21,461 nt of DNA from JBBTIS01 sp038059855 (GTDB lineage: Bacteria > Elusimicrobiota > Elusimicrobia > JACQPE01): contig CAYHKQ010000044.1 of assembly GCA_964357255.1 (NCBI GenBank), positions 1-21,461 on the forward strand, written 5' to 3'. Of the stretch, positions 13,344 to 20,656 are shown piece after piece; position 1 is the first letter of the stretch; each line of letters begins with the position of its first letter. A program made the position numbers and the translations under genes. The notes below the pieces were generated by a model. That model had not been told where the DNA came from, did no database searches, and worked only from the letters and a program-made list of their open reading frames with translations.

Positions 13344-14435
13344 ATGGAACTCGAAGGAATACTAAAGGCCGTTTGCGCCAAGGGAGCAAGCGATCTTCAT
13401 CTCGTGATCGGCATGCCCCCCATGATTCGCGTGCGAGGGGAGATTCTACCTCTGGACGGTTTCCCAATTCTATCCGCCGATGACACCAAGAACCTGATCT
13501 ACTCGGTTCTTTTTCAAGATCACCGCTCCAAATTTGAGGAAGAGTGGGAGTTGGACACCTCGATCCAAGTGGAGGGATTGGCGCGATTTCGTGTCAATGT
13601 CATGGTCGAAAAAGACGGGATCGAGGCCGTGCTTCGCGTGATTTCCTATAAAATTCCGACCCCCCAGGAGTTGGGGCTGACCCCGGAGATGATCGCCATC
13701 TCGGATTTGATGCGAGGCCTGATCCTCGTGACCGGCCCCACGGGTTCGGGTAAATCCACCACGCTCGCCTGCCTGCTCAATTTGATCAATGAAAAACATC
13801 AAAAGACCGTCATTACGATTGAAGACCCCATTGAATTTGTCTACGAAAACAATAAGTCCGTATTCCGCCAACGGGAAGTCGGCCAGCATACAAAAAGTTT
13901 CACCGAGGCCCTGCGTCGCTCGCTCCGGCAGGACCCTGACGTAATTTTGGTCGGCGAAATGCGGGATTTGGAAACCATTTCGCTGGCCATTACCGCGGCT
14001 GAAACAGGGCATTTATGTTTCGGCACTTTACACACCATGGACGCGGCCCAGACCGTTGACCGCATCATTGACGTTTTTCCGGCCCACCAACAGCAACAAA
14101 TTCGCGTACAGCTCGCCACTGTCTTAGTCAGCGTGATTTCCCAGAATCTTCTGCCCAGCAAGGACGGCACGGGCCGCGTGGCGGCTAGGGAGTTCATGAT
14201 CAACACCCCGGCCATCGCCAACAATATCCGCGAAGGCAAAACGCATATGATTTACCAGGCTATTGACACCAGCGCCAAGCTTGGCATGTTCCCATTGGAC
14301 CGCAATCTGGCTGATCTCGTGCGCACTGGAAAAGTCACACGCGATGAGGCCATCTCCCATGCGCGCAATCCCCAGGCCTTAATCAACATGCTGGGCGCGG
14401 GCCAGGCCGGCATGTCCATGGCCGCGATGAGATAA
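13344..14435 (+). CDS. pilT: Type IV pilus retraction ATPase PilT
   Basis: This 363-residue hexameric ATPase powers disassembly of type IV pili for twitching. All motifs are present: Walker A GPTGSGKST (131-139), Asp box ITIEDPIE (158-164), Walker B ILVGEMRDLE (201-210) and His box HLCFGTLHT (223-231). The N-terminal PAS-like domain carries GASDLHLVIGMPPMIRVRG (14-32). The retraction-type C-terminal signature is seen as AREFMINTPAIANNIREGK. A good Shine-Dalgarno, AGGAGG at 13328-13333, lies ten bases before ATG. It starts 15 bases after the LCP gene. No other pilus genes are in the window. PilU is a close alternative but PilT fits better in length and motifs. Confidence 0.94.
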   Translation: MELEGILKAVCAKGASDLHLVIGMPPMIRVRGEILPLDGFPILSADDTKNLIYSVLFQDHRSKFEEEWELDTSIQVEGLARFRVNVMVEKDGIEAVLRVISYKIPTPQELGLTPEMIAISDLMRGLILVTGPTGSGKSTTLACLLNLINEKHQKTVITIEDPIEFVYENNKSVFRQREVGQHTKSFTEALRRSLRQDPDVILVGEMRDLETISLAITAAETGHLCFGTLHTMDAAQTVDRIIDVFPAHQQQQIRVQLATVLVSVISQNLLPSKDGTGRVAAREFMINTPAIANNIREGKTHMIYQAIDTSAKLGMFPLDRNLADLVRTGKVTRDEAISHARNPQALINMLGAGQAGMSMAAMR

Positions 14436-14438
14436 AGT

Positions 14439-15371
14439 ATGGCGGCTAAAAAGAAAGCGGCTAAGCAAAAAATTTCCAGGGCCGGAGTTGGTTCGGCCAA
14501 GCCGGCCTCGGGCCTGATCGAGCGCGTCCGGCGACTGCCCTTTTTCGAAGGGCTCGCGCCCAAAGAACTTCAAAGAATCCTGCCTAATCTTCACTGGCAC
14601 AAAGCCCCGGCCGGCACGGTTCTTTTTGAGGAAGGCAGCGTGGGCCAAGCCATGTACTTGATTGAACAGGGCAAAATCCTGATCTCCAAAAAAGGCCGCG
14701 GTCAAACCAATCAAGGCATCACAATCCTGAGCGCTGGGGAATTTTTTGGGGAAATGAGCCTATTCCAGGCCCAGCTCAGGAGCGCTTCGGCCAAGGCTCT
14801 GGAGGAGACAACCCTCGTGACCCTGGCGGGCAAGGATCTCTTTGGCTGGTTCCGCCGCGATCCAAAAACTGCTTTGCATATGATGATGAATGGAATACGG
14901 GTCATGGCCGCTCGCTTACGCGAGACAACGTCGGAACTCACGGGCCTGCACAGCCTGAGCGCCGCGCTTCTTGAAGCAAGAACAAGCCAAGCCGTTTTCT
15001 CCTCAGCCACCGAGGAACTCTCCAAATTGATCGGTCCGGAAATCGCCGACGGCGGCGTGATGTACGGATTTAACCCTTACGTCGAGGAATTTGTGCCCGA
15101 GAGCCATTGGGGCGCGATCCCTGGAGAACTGCTCACGGGCCTTAAGAAAATCCCCGGCCCGCCTCATCGGAGCGTGCCGCTCGGACCCAAGCCGCAGGAC
15201 GGTTGCCTCCTAATTTTCGATCCTAAAGAGAAGGCCCTGCTCAAGAAAATCCCACTCTTGGAAATCATCGCCGGCGCCGCGCATCAGGCGCTCCTTAACG
15301 TCCAAACCTTAATCGAGGAAAACCTCAAATCTCAACTCAAAAACTCCAAAAGCTCCTCGGTCGCTATCTAA
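14439..15371 (+). CDS. Cyclic nucleotide-binding-type sensor protein, no DNA-binding domain seen
   Basis: This 310-residue protein begins with a Lys/Ala-rich tail (MAAKKKAAKQK) and then a cNMP-binding (CRP-type) domain at about 28-140: LPFFEGLAPKELQRILP, then GTVLFEEGSVGQAMYLIEQGKI and the phosphate-binding cassette FGEMSLFQAQLRSASA (103-118), where Glu and Arg of the ligand site appear kept (E105, R114). After a helix (about 141-170) there is no CRP-like HTH; residues 170-310 form an unrecognised mixed domain that might be GAF-like. It starts three bases after the pilT stop and so is probably co-translated with it. A regulatory partner for pilus retraction or a general cAMP/c-di-GMP-type sensor are both possible. 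Ligand binding is an inference. Confidence 0.75.
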   Translation: MAAKKKAAKQKISRAGVGSAKPASGLIERVRRLPFFEGLAPKELQRILPNLHWHKAPAGTVLFEEGSVGQAMYLIEQGKILISKKGRGQTNQGITILSAGEFFGEMSLFQAQLRSASAKALEETTLVTLAGKDLFGWFRRDPKTALHMMMNGIRVMAARLRETTSELTGLHSLSAALLEARTSQAVFSSATEELSKLIGPEIADGGVMYGFNPYVEEFVPESHWGAIPGELLTGLKKIPGPPHRSVPLGPKPQDGCLLIFDPKEKALLKKIPLLEIIAGAAHQALLNVQTLIEENLKSQLKNSKSSSVAI

Positions 15372-15412
15372 AATCCAAGCGCTCGGTTCTGTCAAAGGCC
15401 AGGGCTCTGTGC

Positions 15413-15793
15413 GTGTTGATTAAAGACCGGCTGGCCGGGGATGTTCATCTCATCAGCCTGGGGCATCTCTCCAGCCTTGCCGATTTTATCATCGTGGCCA
15501 CGGCCACATCCAAACCTCATCTGGAAGCCTTGGAAACCCGTTTACGCCAAGAGCTAAAAACAATTCACGTGGGTTCCAATAAACCTACGGAAGGAAACGA
15601 GTCCGAATCATGGAGAGTGGTGGACGCGGGTTTTGCCATCATTCATTTAATGAGTCAGGAAGCGCGTTCTAAATTCAACTTGGAACACATTTGGTCTGAA
15701 GGCAAACGAATCGCGCTGACAAGCCGCCGACCAACGGCGAGACGCCGGGGAAAGGCCAAAGAAAAAATCCCCGCGTTTTTAAGGGACAAATGA
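15413..15793 (+). CDS. rsfS: Ribosomal silencing factor RsfS
   Basis: This protein binds L14 on the large subunit and prevents subunit joining during starvation. The family core is visible: HLISLGHLSSLADFIIVATATSKPHLEAL, then ESWRVVDAGFAIIHLMSQEARSKFNLEHIWSEGKRI, matching the typical W-x-x-x-D-x-G-x-x-x-x-H-x-x and the Y/F-x-L-E-x-L-W ending. An extra basic tail follows (SRRPTARRRGKAKEK). The start is uncertain: GTG 15413 or TTG 15416 gives a first helix shorter than usual, whereas similarity to the family helix seems to extend about eight residues upstream (SKARALCVLIKD), where only CTG codons are in frame. It lies 41 bases after the sensor gene and 10 before argS. Link to nadD-yqeK in the same run is the classic rsfS context. 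Confidence 0.85.
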   Translation: MLIKDRLAGDVHLISLGHLSSLADFIIVATATSKPHLEALETRLRQELKTIHVGSNKPTEGNESESWRVVDAGFAIIHLMSQEARSKFNLEHIWSEGKRIALTSRRPTARRRGKAKEKIPAFLRDK

Positions 15794-15803
15794 TAAAAAT
15801 TTT

Positions 15804-17465
15804 ATGAGGCTCTCTATTCTCGATTATTTGCGGCAGGCCCTGGTCACGGCGGCCGGGCAGTCCGGGACCGGCGAGGCCCTGCCCCTGGAGGCTCCTCCGG
15901 AACACATCCGTCAAGACTTCGACCTTTCCTGCCCCATTGGATTTGCCCTGGCCGCTCAAAATCCCGGGCAAAAACCTTTGGCTCTCGCGCAAAAAATTCT
16001 TAATAATTGGTCCGCGCTTGAATTCGTTGAAAAAGCGGGCGTTCACCCGCCGGCATATTTTAACGTGCGGCTGAACGCTAAAGCCTTGGCCGAAGTCGTG
16101 GACCAAGTTTTAGAAGAACAGGAGCGATATCCGAGCCAAATTTCCTGGAAAAATCAAAATCTTCCCGCCAGCGTGCTCTTGGAATTTTGTAGCGCCAATC
16201 CCACGGGCCCCCTTCATTTCGGCCATGCCCGGGGCGCAATTTTGGGAAATACGCTTTTTCGAATCTGGCGGCATTTAGGAATCGAGGTTCAATGTGAGTA
16301 TTACATCAACGACATCGGCACGCAAATCGAACGTTTGGGTTGCTCGTTGGCCGCGCGCTACCGCCAGGAAATTTTAGGCGAACGCGAAATTTCTTTCCCT
16401 GAAGACGGCTATGGGGGTGAATACTTAAGCGAACTGGCGCGCCGGCTGCCCAAGGGACTCGATCCCGGCAATGCCAAGCAATTCGCCGACTTAGCCAAAA
16501 AAGAAATGTTGGAGCTGATCAAAAAAGACCTGAAAGAATTGGACGTTTCTTTTGACCGGTGGTACCCGGAATCGTCGCTCCACGCCGGCGGGCAGGTGGC
16601 CCGCATTTTGGGACGTCTTAAAGCAAGCGGCCATGTTGAGGAAAAAGAGGGGGCCTGGTGGTTCGTGTCGAAGGGCTTGAGCGACGAGGACAAGGAGCGC
16701 GTTCTCAAGCGATCGGATGGCCGCGCGACCTATTTTGCCGGCGATCTCGCCTATCACGAAGACAAGCTCAGCCGTGGCCACGCGCTGGCCCTTAACATTT
16801 GGGGGGCGGACCATCACGGCTATGTGCCGAGGGTCAAGCTGGGCTTGGAGGCCTTGGGTCTGCCGGCAAAAAATTTTGACGCGATTTTGGTCCAAATGGT
16901 GCGCTTGGTGCGCGACGGCGCTCCCGTTAAACTATCCAAGAGAGCAGGGGAATACCTGACGTTGGGGGAAATCCTGGGGGAGGTCGGGCGCGACGCCCTG
17001 CGCTTCTCGCTCAACTCGCGAAGCCCAAATGCTCAGATGGATTTCGACCTGGAACTCGCCAAAAAAAAAGCGATGGAAAACCCCGTGTTTCTCGTTCAAT
17101 ACGCCCATGCCCGGATTTGCTCCATTGCCCGGGAAAAAGAAACCAGGGGGGTCGCCTGGCCCGAGGAGTCGGCGGACCAAGCCCCGCCTTTGGAAGAAGA
17201 CCGGAAAACCCGGGCCTTGGTCGTGGCCCTCGCCCTTTTCTCCGAAGCCCTGCTCTTGTCGGCCAAGCGCCGTTCTCCTCACTACCTGACCAATTATTTA
17301 ATTGACCTGGCCGGATCGTTCCACAGTTACTACGAAACCCACCCGATTTTATCTCAATCCAACAGCGCCATGGCCTTTTCCCGATGGCGACTCTGCCTCG
17401 CGGTCCGCCAAGTCCTATCCACCGCCCTCTCCCTCCTCGGCGTCTCAGCCCCGGATAAAATGTAA
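15804..17465 (+). CDS. argS: Arginyl-tRNA synthetase
   Basis: This 553-residue class I synthetase charges tRNA-Arg with arginine. The N-terminal domain (about 1-105) is the Arg-specific tRNA D-loop-binding module. The HIGH motif appears as SANPTGPLHFGHARG (130-144) and the KMSKS-like loop as KLSKR (376-380). YYINDIGTQIERLG, GDLAYHEDKL and WGADHHGYVPRVKLGLEALG are typical of ArgRS, and the C-terminal anticodon-binding domain follows (VQYAHARICSI, then HYLTNYLIDLAGSFHSYYE). Length is normal. It starts ten bases after rsfS and ends the housekeeping run; downstream begins a mobile-looking segment. Confidence in function is very high. Confidence 0.96.
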   Translation: MRLSILDYLRQALVTAAGQSGTGEALPLEAPPEHIRQDFDLSCPIGFALAAQNPGQKPLALAQKILNNWSALEFVEKAGVHPPAYFNVRLNAKALAEVVDQVLEEQERYPSQISWKNQNLPASVLLEFCSANPTGPLHFGHARGAILGNTLFRIWRHLGIEVQCEYYINDIGTQIERLGCSLAARYRQEILGEREISFPEDGYGGEYLSELARRLPKGLDPGNAKQFADLAKKEMLELIKKDLKELDVSFDRWYPESSLHAGGQVARILGRLKASGHVEEKEGAWWFVSKGLSDEDKERVLKRSDGRATYFAGDLAYHEDKLSRGHALALNIWGADHHGYVPRVKLGLEALGLPAKNFDAILVQMVRLVRDGAPVKLSKRAGEYLTLGEILGEVGRDALRFSLNSRSPNAQMDFDLELAKKKAMENPVFLVQYAHARICSIAREKETRGVAWPEESADQAPPLEEDRKTRALVVALALFSEALLLSAKRRSPHYLTNYLIDLAGSFHSYYETHPILSQSNSAMAFSRWRLCLAVRQVLSTALSLLGVSAPDKM

Positions 17466-17486
17466 AGCTTCCCCGGGGGGAGCCGG

Positions 17487-17720
17487 ATGAGTGAAGCGGA
17501 AACTAGCTGGCGGAGAGGGAGGGACAGATTTCAAAACGTCCCCAACCCCTCTGTTTGGATAAAAGATCAGTTTAATTTCGAGATTCGTCGTTTACCCAAC
17601 CGCAAGATACTCATTATTCCAGATTTCCTGGAACAAAATGTACCAGTAACTGCGTCTAAGGACAAACGCGCCAGAAAAAAGAAAACAAAACCGGCCAAGC
17701 TTTCGGCGGTGGGAAGGTGA
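17487..17720 (+). CDS. Small basic protein upstream of the recombinase, unknown
   Basis: I do not recognise this 77-residue protein. A run GGGGAG at 17477-17482 lies four bases before the ATG, and the stop is only six bases before the recombinase ATG, so a two-gene unit is likely. Residues 34-49 (RRLPNRKILIIPDFLE) could form a short strand-turn-strand; the last 20 residues are strongly basic (KDKRARKKKTKPAK) and may bind nucleic acid. The first 15 residues are encoded partly by the REP-like palindrome at 17521-17542, so the real start might differ or the N-terminus might be acquired. Possible roles are an accessory or directionality factor for the recombinase, but nothing in the sequence proves this. 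Confidence 0.5.
   Translation: MSEAETSWRRGRDRFQNVPNPSVWIKDQFNFEIRRLPNRKILIIPDFLEQNVPVTASKDKRARKKKTKPAKLSAVGR
17521..17542. repeat. REP-like short palindrome GGGAC...GTCCC
   Basis: The 22-base sequence begins GGGACAGATT and ends ACGTCCC, with the outer five bases inverted. Such GGGAC-type elements often accompany Y1/RAYT transposases (from memory); no such transposase is in the window. It lies inside the start of the 77-residue ORF and marks the junction between argS and the recombinase module. Confidence 0.35.
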
Positions 17721-17726
17721 TCCTCC

Positions 17727-19895
17727 ATGAAACAGATCATCCTCCAAAACAATTGCCTAGCGCCAGTTCGCCCGAATGCCAATGATTCAACTCGCAAAAC
17801 CATTGGGGTTATAGACGCTTTTGTCCAGGAACGCCAGGCTTCAATTCTAGGCCAAGAGCAGAAAAATACTATAAGGGTCGCCGCCAAATATCTCAAGAAG
17901 TTCCTGACGGAATCGAATACCTCGATTCAAGAGTTCGTGCATAAAGACTTGTTGGCTCCCCGGATAAGCCAGCTTGCCGAAAAATTGAGCCCCGGCTATC
18001 TGGAACACATTAATATTGCCTGGAGACATTGCTTTAGGGCTTTGTGCAAAGCCGGCTTGCTCGACCTGGCTTATGGACGTTGCGTTATTCCCTCCGACGG
18101 CAAAGATGTCCATGATCCCGACGCCGTTGATCGCGGTTTGCCTGAAGCCTGGCTTGGGGTTTACCCTCTCTCAATTATGCCCAAGCATACCTTGCCCCAG
18201 ATTGAGTCCAACAGCCAAGTCCCGGCCCAGGTTAAATCCGAATATCTGGCCGCCATAGAAACGTTGGGGAGCAAAACGAACGGCGCGAACGAGCAAAGCA
18301 CCCTGGCCAATCATTGGTTTGCCATCCGCCAGCTTGCCAAGGACACGGGCATACAAAGTTTGAATGAGTTGGGTTCAATCCCAGGTGCCGGGCGTTTGGC
18401 CGCTTATTTTAAGGAACAAGGGTACATGGCAGGATCAACCAGCATACGCAGACTTCGCACTATTTTTCGCGCCCTTGGCCCCAAAGGAGCCGGGCTTCTT
18501 GATGACCCGTATGAGGTTAAGCTTCTAACTACGCACGGCGGAAGCAAATACGCCATTGACTTTAGTGAACTGCCGAAGGAATCCACGAAGAGTCCCTTCC
18601 TGATGTTGAACGGGAAAAGGCACGTCAGAACGGAAAAGGGTGTTATTGAGGCCCGGCTACGGCCCGAGGACATTGAAACCGTGGCCCGCTACAGAAATCC
18701 TAAATGGAAAGAAAAAGGCCTGGAAGCCAAGCCGGTCAAGGAACTCGAAGGTTTATTCCGGGAACTTCAAGAGGATACCATCGCTTTCACCTGCGTTTGT
18801 ATTGAGCCTCCTAGGCCTTGCGAGATTTGGGCAGATAATTGGGGCGAATGGGAACGCCTGGAAGGGGACAACAAGGGCAGATATATCTCCACCAACAATT
18901 ATCAGCCCTACCACAACAAGAAAAGGCCGGGCCGCGTTCTTCCGGGCACATATGTAAACCTTTTGGAGGAATTGGAGCGGATAAGGCGCGCCCTATTCTC
19001 TAAAAAAGGAAACGTAGACCAGGCGGTATCGCGTAGCCATGGAATGATCCACGAAGGAATCCCCCGCTGGGCTCATCCAAAAACCGGGAAACGCTTAAGT
19101 CCAGGCTGTATTAAAAAGGCGATTAGAAACGCCCTGCTCCGCATGGGGGTAGACCCCATCCGGGCCAAAAATGCCACTGTTTATTGGGGCCGGAAAGGTC
19201 AGGCAACCTATCTCCGGCTCAAATCCAAGGGATTGGGCGATAAATTCACGGCAGAACAGGCCGGCCATGACGAAAAAACATTAAGGGATAGCTACGACGG
19301 GCCGGAGGCCATCCACCGGGCGGACTTTTTGGAGCAGAATCTTTGGAATCAGTCCCAAGGCGCGTCCCAATCCGCGCTTTCCTCCAACCGAAACGGTTCC
19401 CCTGGGTCGGAAAGCCAGGGGATCGCGGCGCACTTAATGCCTTCCGATCTTAAAGCTCTTGCGCTCGGTTTCTATCAGGAACTTGAAACCGCCGGCATCG
19501 TGAAAGCCTCATTTGCCGATGATATTGAGTCACTAATCTGGAAAGCCGCGCTCAAAACAGGGCTTCTGCTTCCATTTAAGGAGGCCCAATCCGCTTTTAA
19601 CAATCATGAGCGCACGCTAGAACGATGGGCCGACGACGGCCATGCCGAAATCATCAAGATAAACGGCAACCGCTACATGGCCAAGGCAACCATAAACCGG
19701 CTTCTGAATTATTTAAGCCCGGAACAGACCGGTTATTTTATGAATCGAACAGCCCGGCAGGTGCGCAACATCGCAGCCGAGGGCAAGCTTAAAATTGCAT
19801 TCGGGACGGCAAGAAAATTCTCATCCCTTGGGCATCGGTCTTGGCCTACTCGAAAAATAACGGCCTGTCAGCCTGAAAGTGGCCCCGTGCTTTAA
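17727..19895 (+). CDS. Tyrosine recombinase-like protein with two C-terminal excisionase-like HTH units, 3'-frameshifted
   Basis: This 722-residue protein appears to be a divergent site-specific tyrosine recombinase. Two helical, core-binding-like segments (about 25-110 and 165-255) precede a catalytic domain: R363 in PPRPCEI (R-x-x-E), Lys region KKRPGRV (398-404), YWGR (486-489) in place of the usual HxxR, H514 in AGHDEKTL and the presumed nucleophile Y523 in DSYDGP. After a Ser/Gln linker (540-570) come two MerR/excisionase-like units: LLPFKEAQSAFNNHERTLERW (614-634) with INGNRYMAK, then LSPEQTGYFMNRTARQVRNI (663-682). The second breaks near 19803: one base more would restore R-D-G-K-K-I-L-I-P-W-A-S-V-L-A-Y-S and end at 19876 instead of the nonsense tail to 19895. 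Starts six bases after the small ORF; GGAAGG lies nine bases before ATG. Function as integrase/excisionase fusion is inferred. Confidence 0.7.
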   Translation: MKQIILQNNCLAPVRPNANDSTRKTIGVIDAFVQERQASILGQEQKNTIRVAAKYLKKFLTESNTSIQEFVHKDLLAPRISQLAEKLSPGYLEHINIAWRHCFRALCKAGLLDLAYGRCVIPSDGKDVHDPDAVDRGLPEAWLGVYPLSIMPKHTLPQIESNSQVPAQVKSEYLAAIETLGSKTNGANEQSTLANHWFAIRQLAKDTGIQSLNELGSIPGAGRLAAYFKEQGYMAGSTSIRRLRTIFRALGPKGAGLLDDPYEVKLLTTHGGSKYAIDFSELPKESTKSPFLMLNGKRHVRTEKGVIEARLRPEDIETVARYRNPKWKEKGLEAKPVKELEGLFRELQEDTIAFTCVCIEPPRPCEIWADNWGEWERLEGDNKGRYISTNNYQPYHNKKRPGRVLPGTYVNLLEELERIRRALFSKKGNVDQAVSRSHGMIHEGIPRWAHPKTGKRLSPGCIKKAIRNALLRMGVDPIRAKNATVYWGRKGQATYLRLKSKGLGDKFTAEQAGHDEKTLRDSYDGPEAIHRADFLEQNLWNQSQGASQSALSSNRNGSPGSESQGIAAHLMPSDLKALALGFYQELETAGIVKASFADDIESLIWKAALKTGLLLPFKEAQSAFNNHERTLERWADDGHAEIIKINGNRYMAKATINRLLNYLSPEQTGYFMNRTARQVRNIAAEGKLKIAFGTARKFSSLGHRSWPTRKITACQPESGPVL

Positions 19896-19999
19896 GAAAA
19901 TTATCATGGCAATGCCGCCAAATTGGGGCTAAGTAGATAGAGGGGAGGCCGTTCGCAGAGCTCGCGGCACCTGTGGCGCCGGAGGCGCTGATCCGAAGT

Positions 20000-20008
20000 T
20001 GCTAGAAT
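20000..20008 (+). promoter_or_regulatory. Extended -10 of the Panacea antitoxin operon, leaderless spacing
   Basis: TGC-TAGAAT (extended TG plus a five-of-six -10 hexamer at 20003-20008) is followed by exactly six bases and GTG 20015. No -35 box is visible. The predicted transcription start coincides with the GTG, which supports that codon over the ATGs at 20045 and 20051. Confidence 0.45.
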
Positions 20009-20014
20009 ACGCCC

Positions 20015-20656
20015 GTGCCAGCAGTTCTTGAACCTCCCCAGGTAATGCCTATGTTGCAATATCAATTTGACCTCGAAAAATTTGTGGCGGCCTTAGCCTA
20101 TCTAATCAAGAAATGCGGGCCGATGACAAAGCTAAAGATCGCCAAACTGCTTTATTTGCTCGACCGGCGGCACTTTAACCTTCATGGCCGCCCCGTGCTT
20201 GGCGACCGATACATTAGGATGGACCTAGGACCGGCGCCATCGCTGTCGGTCAATCTGCTCAACGAGTTGGAGGAGGAAGGGAAATTCAAAATTTCTCCAA
20301 AGTGCGAAGGCAAAACGATCTCCAGATTTTTTAAGGCCGACGCGACAAAAAAGTACCCGCCGATTTCATTAAGGGAAGAGCCATCTTATGAGGTCCTTAG
20401 CGAAAGCGAGATCGAAGCGCTGGATTGGCTTGCCGCGAAATATGGCGACAAAGAAGCCTCGGCCCTAGTGGACATAACCCATGGCCATTCTACCTGGCGC
20501 GAGACGGAACCGATGCAGGAAATTGATTACCGCCTGTTTCCTAAAGGTGACGCCGATGCGGTCCAGGGGATTGCCGAGTTGGCTTCAATTCAACAACAGG
20601 AAATCAGTGAATTAGGAAAGGCCCTGTCCCTTGGATTTTTCGCGAGAGGCGCTTAA
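20015..20656 (+). CDS. panA: Panacea/SocA-domain (DUF4065) antitoxin
   Basis: This 213-residue protein carries the Panacea domain, found in antitoxins such as SocA and the PanA group, which neutralise many unrelated toxins. The domain spans about residues 20-165: FVAALAYLIKKCGPMTKLKIAKLLYLLDRR, then GRPVLGDRYIRMDLGPAPS with the typical G-x-P and G-P turns, and ALVDITHGHSTWRE near 150-163, a usual family ending. The C-terminal 45 residues would contact the toxin. GTG 20015 is favoured by the -10 element six bases upstream; ATG 20045 or 20051 would give a start nearer the domain edge. Its end overlaps the next gene by 26 bases, strong evidence for a functional pair. The family is clear; the mode of action is inferred. 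Confidence 0.8.
   Translation: MPAVLEPPQVMPMLQYQFDLEKFVAALAYLIKKCGPMTKLKIAKLLYLLDRRHFNLHGRPVLGDRYIRMDLGPAPSLSVNLLNELEEEGKFKISPKCEGKTISRFFKADATKKYPPISLREEPSYEVLSESEIEALDWLAAKYGDKEASALVDITHGHSTWRETEPMQEIDYRLFPKGDADAVQGIAELASIQQQEISELGKALSLGFFARGA

Noticed and set aside
13470..14012. Large antisense ORF opposite pilT (180 residues)
   Set aside because: The opposite strand encodes a complete, conserved PilT; the antisense frame shows no recognisable motif and is a codon-bias shadow.
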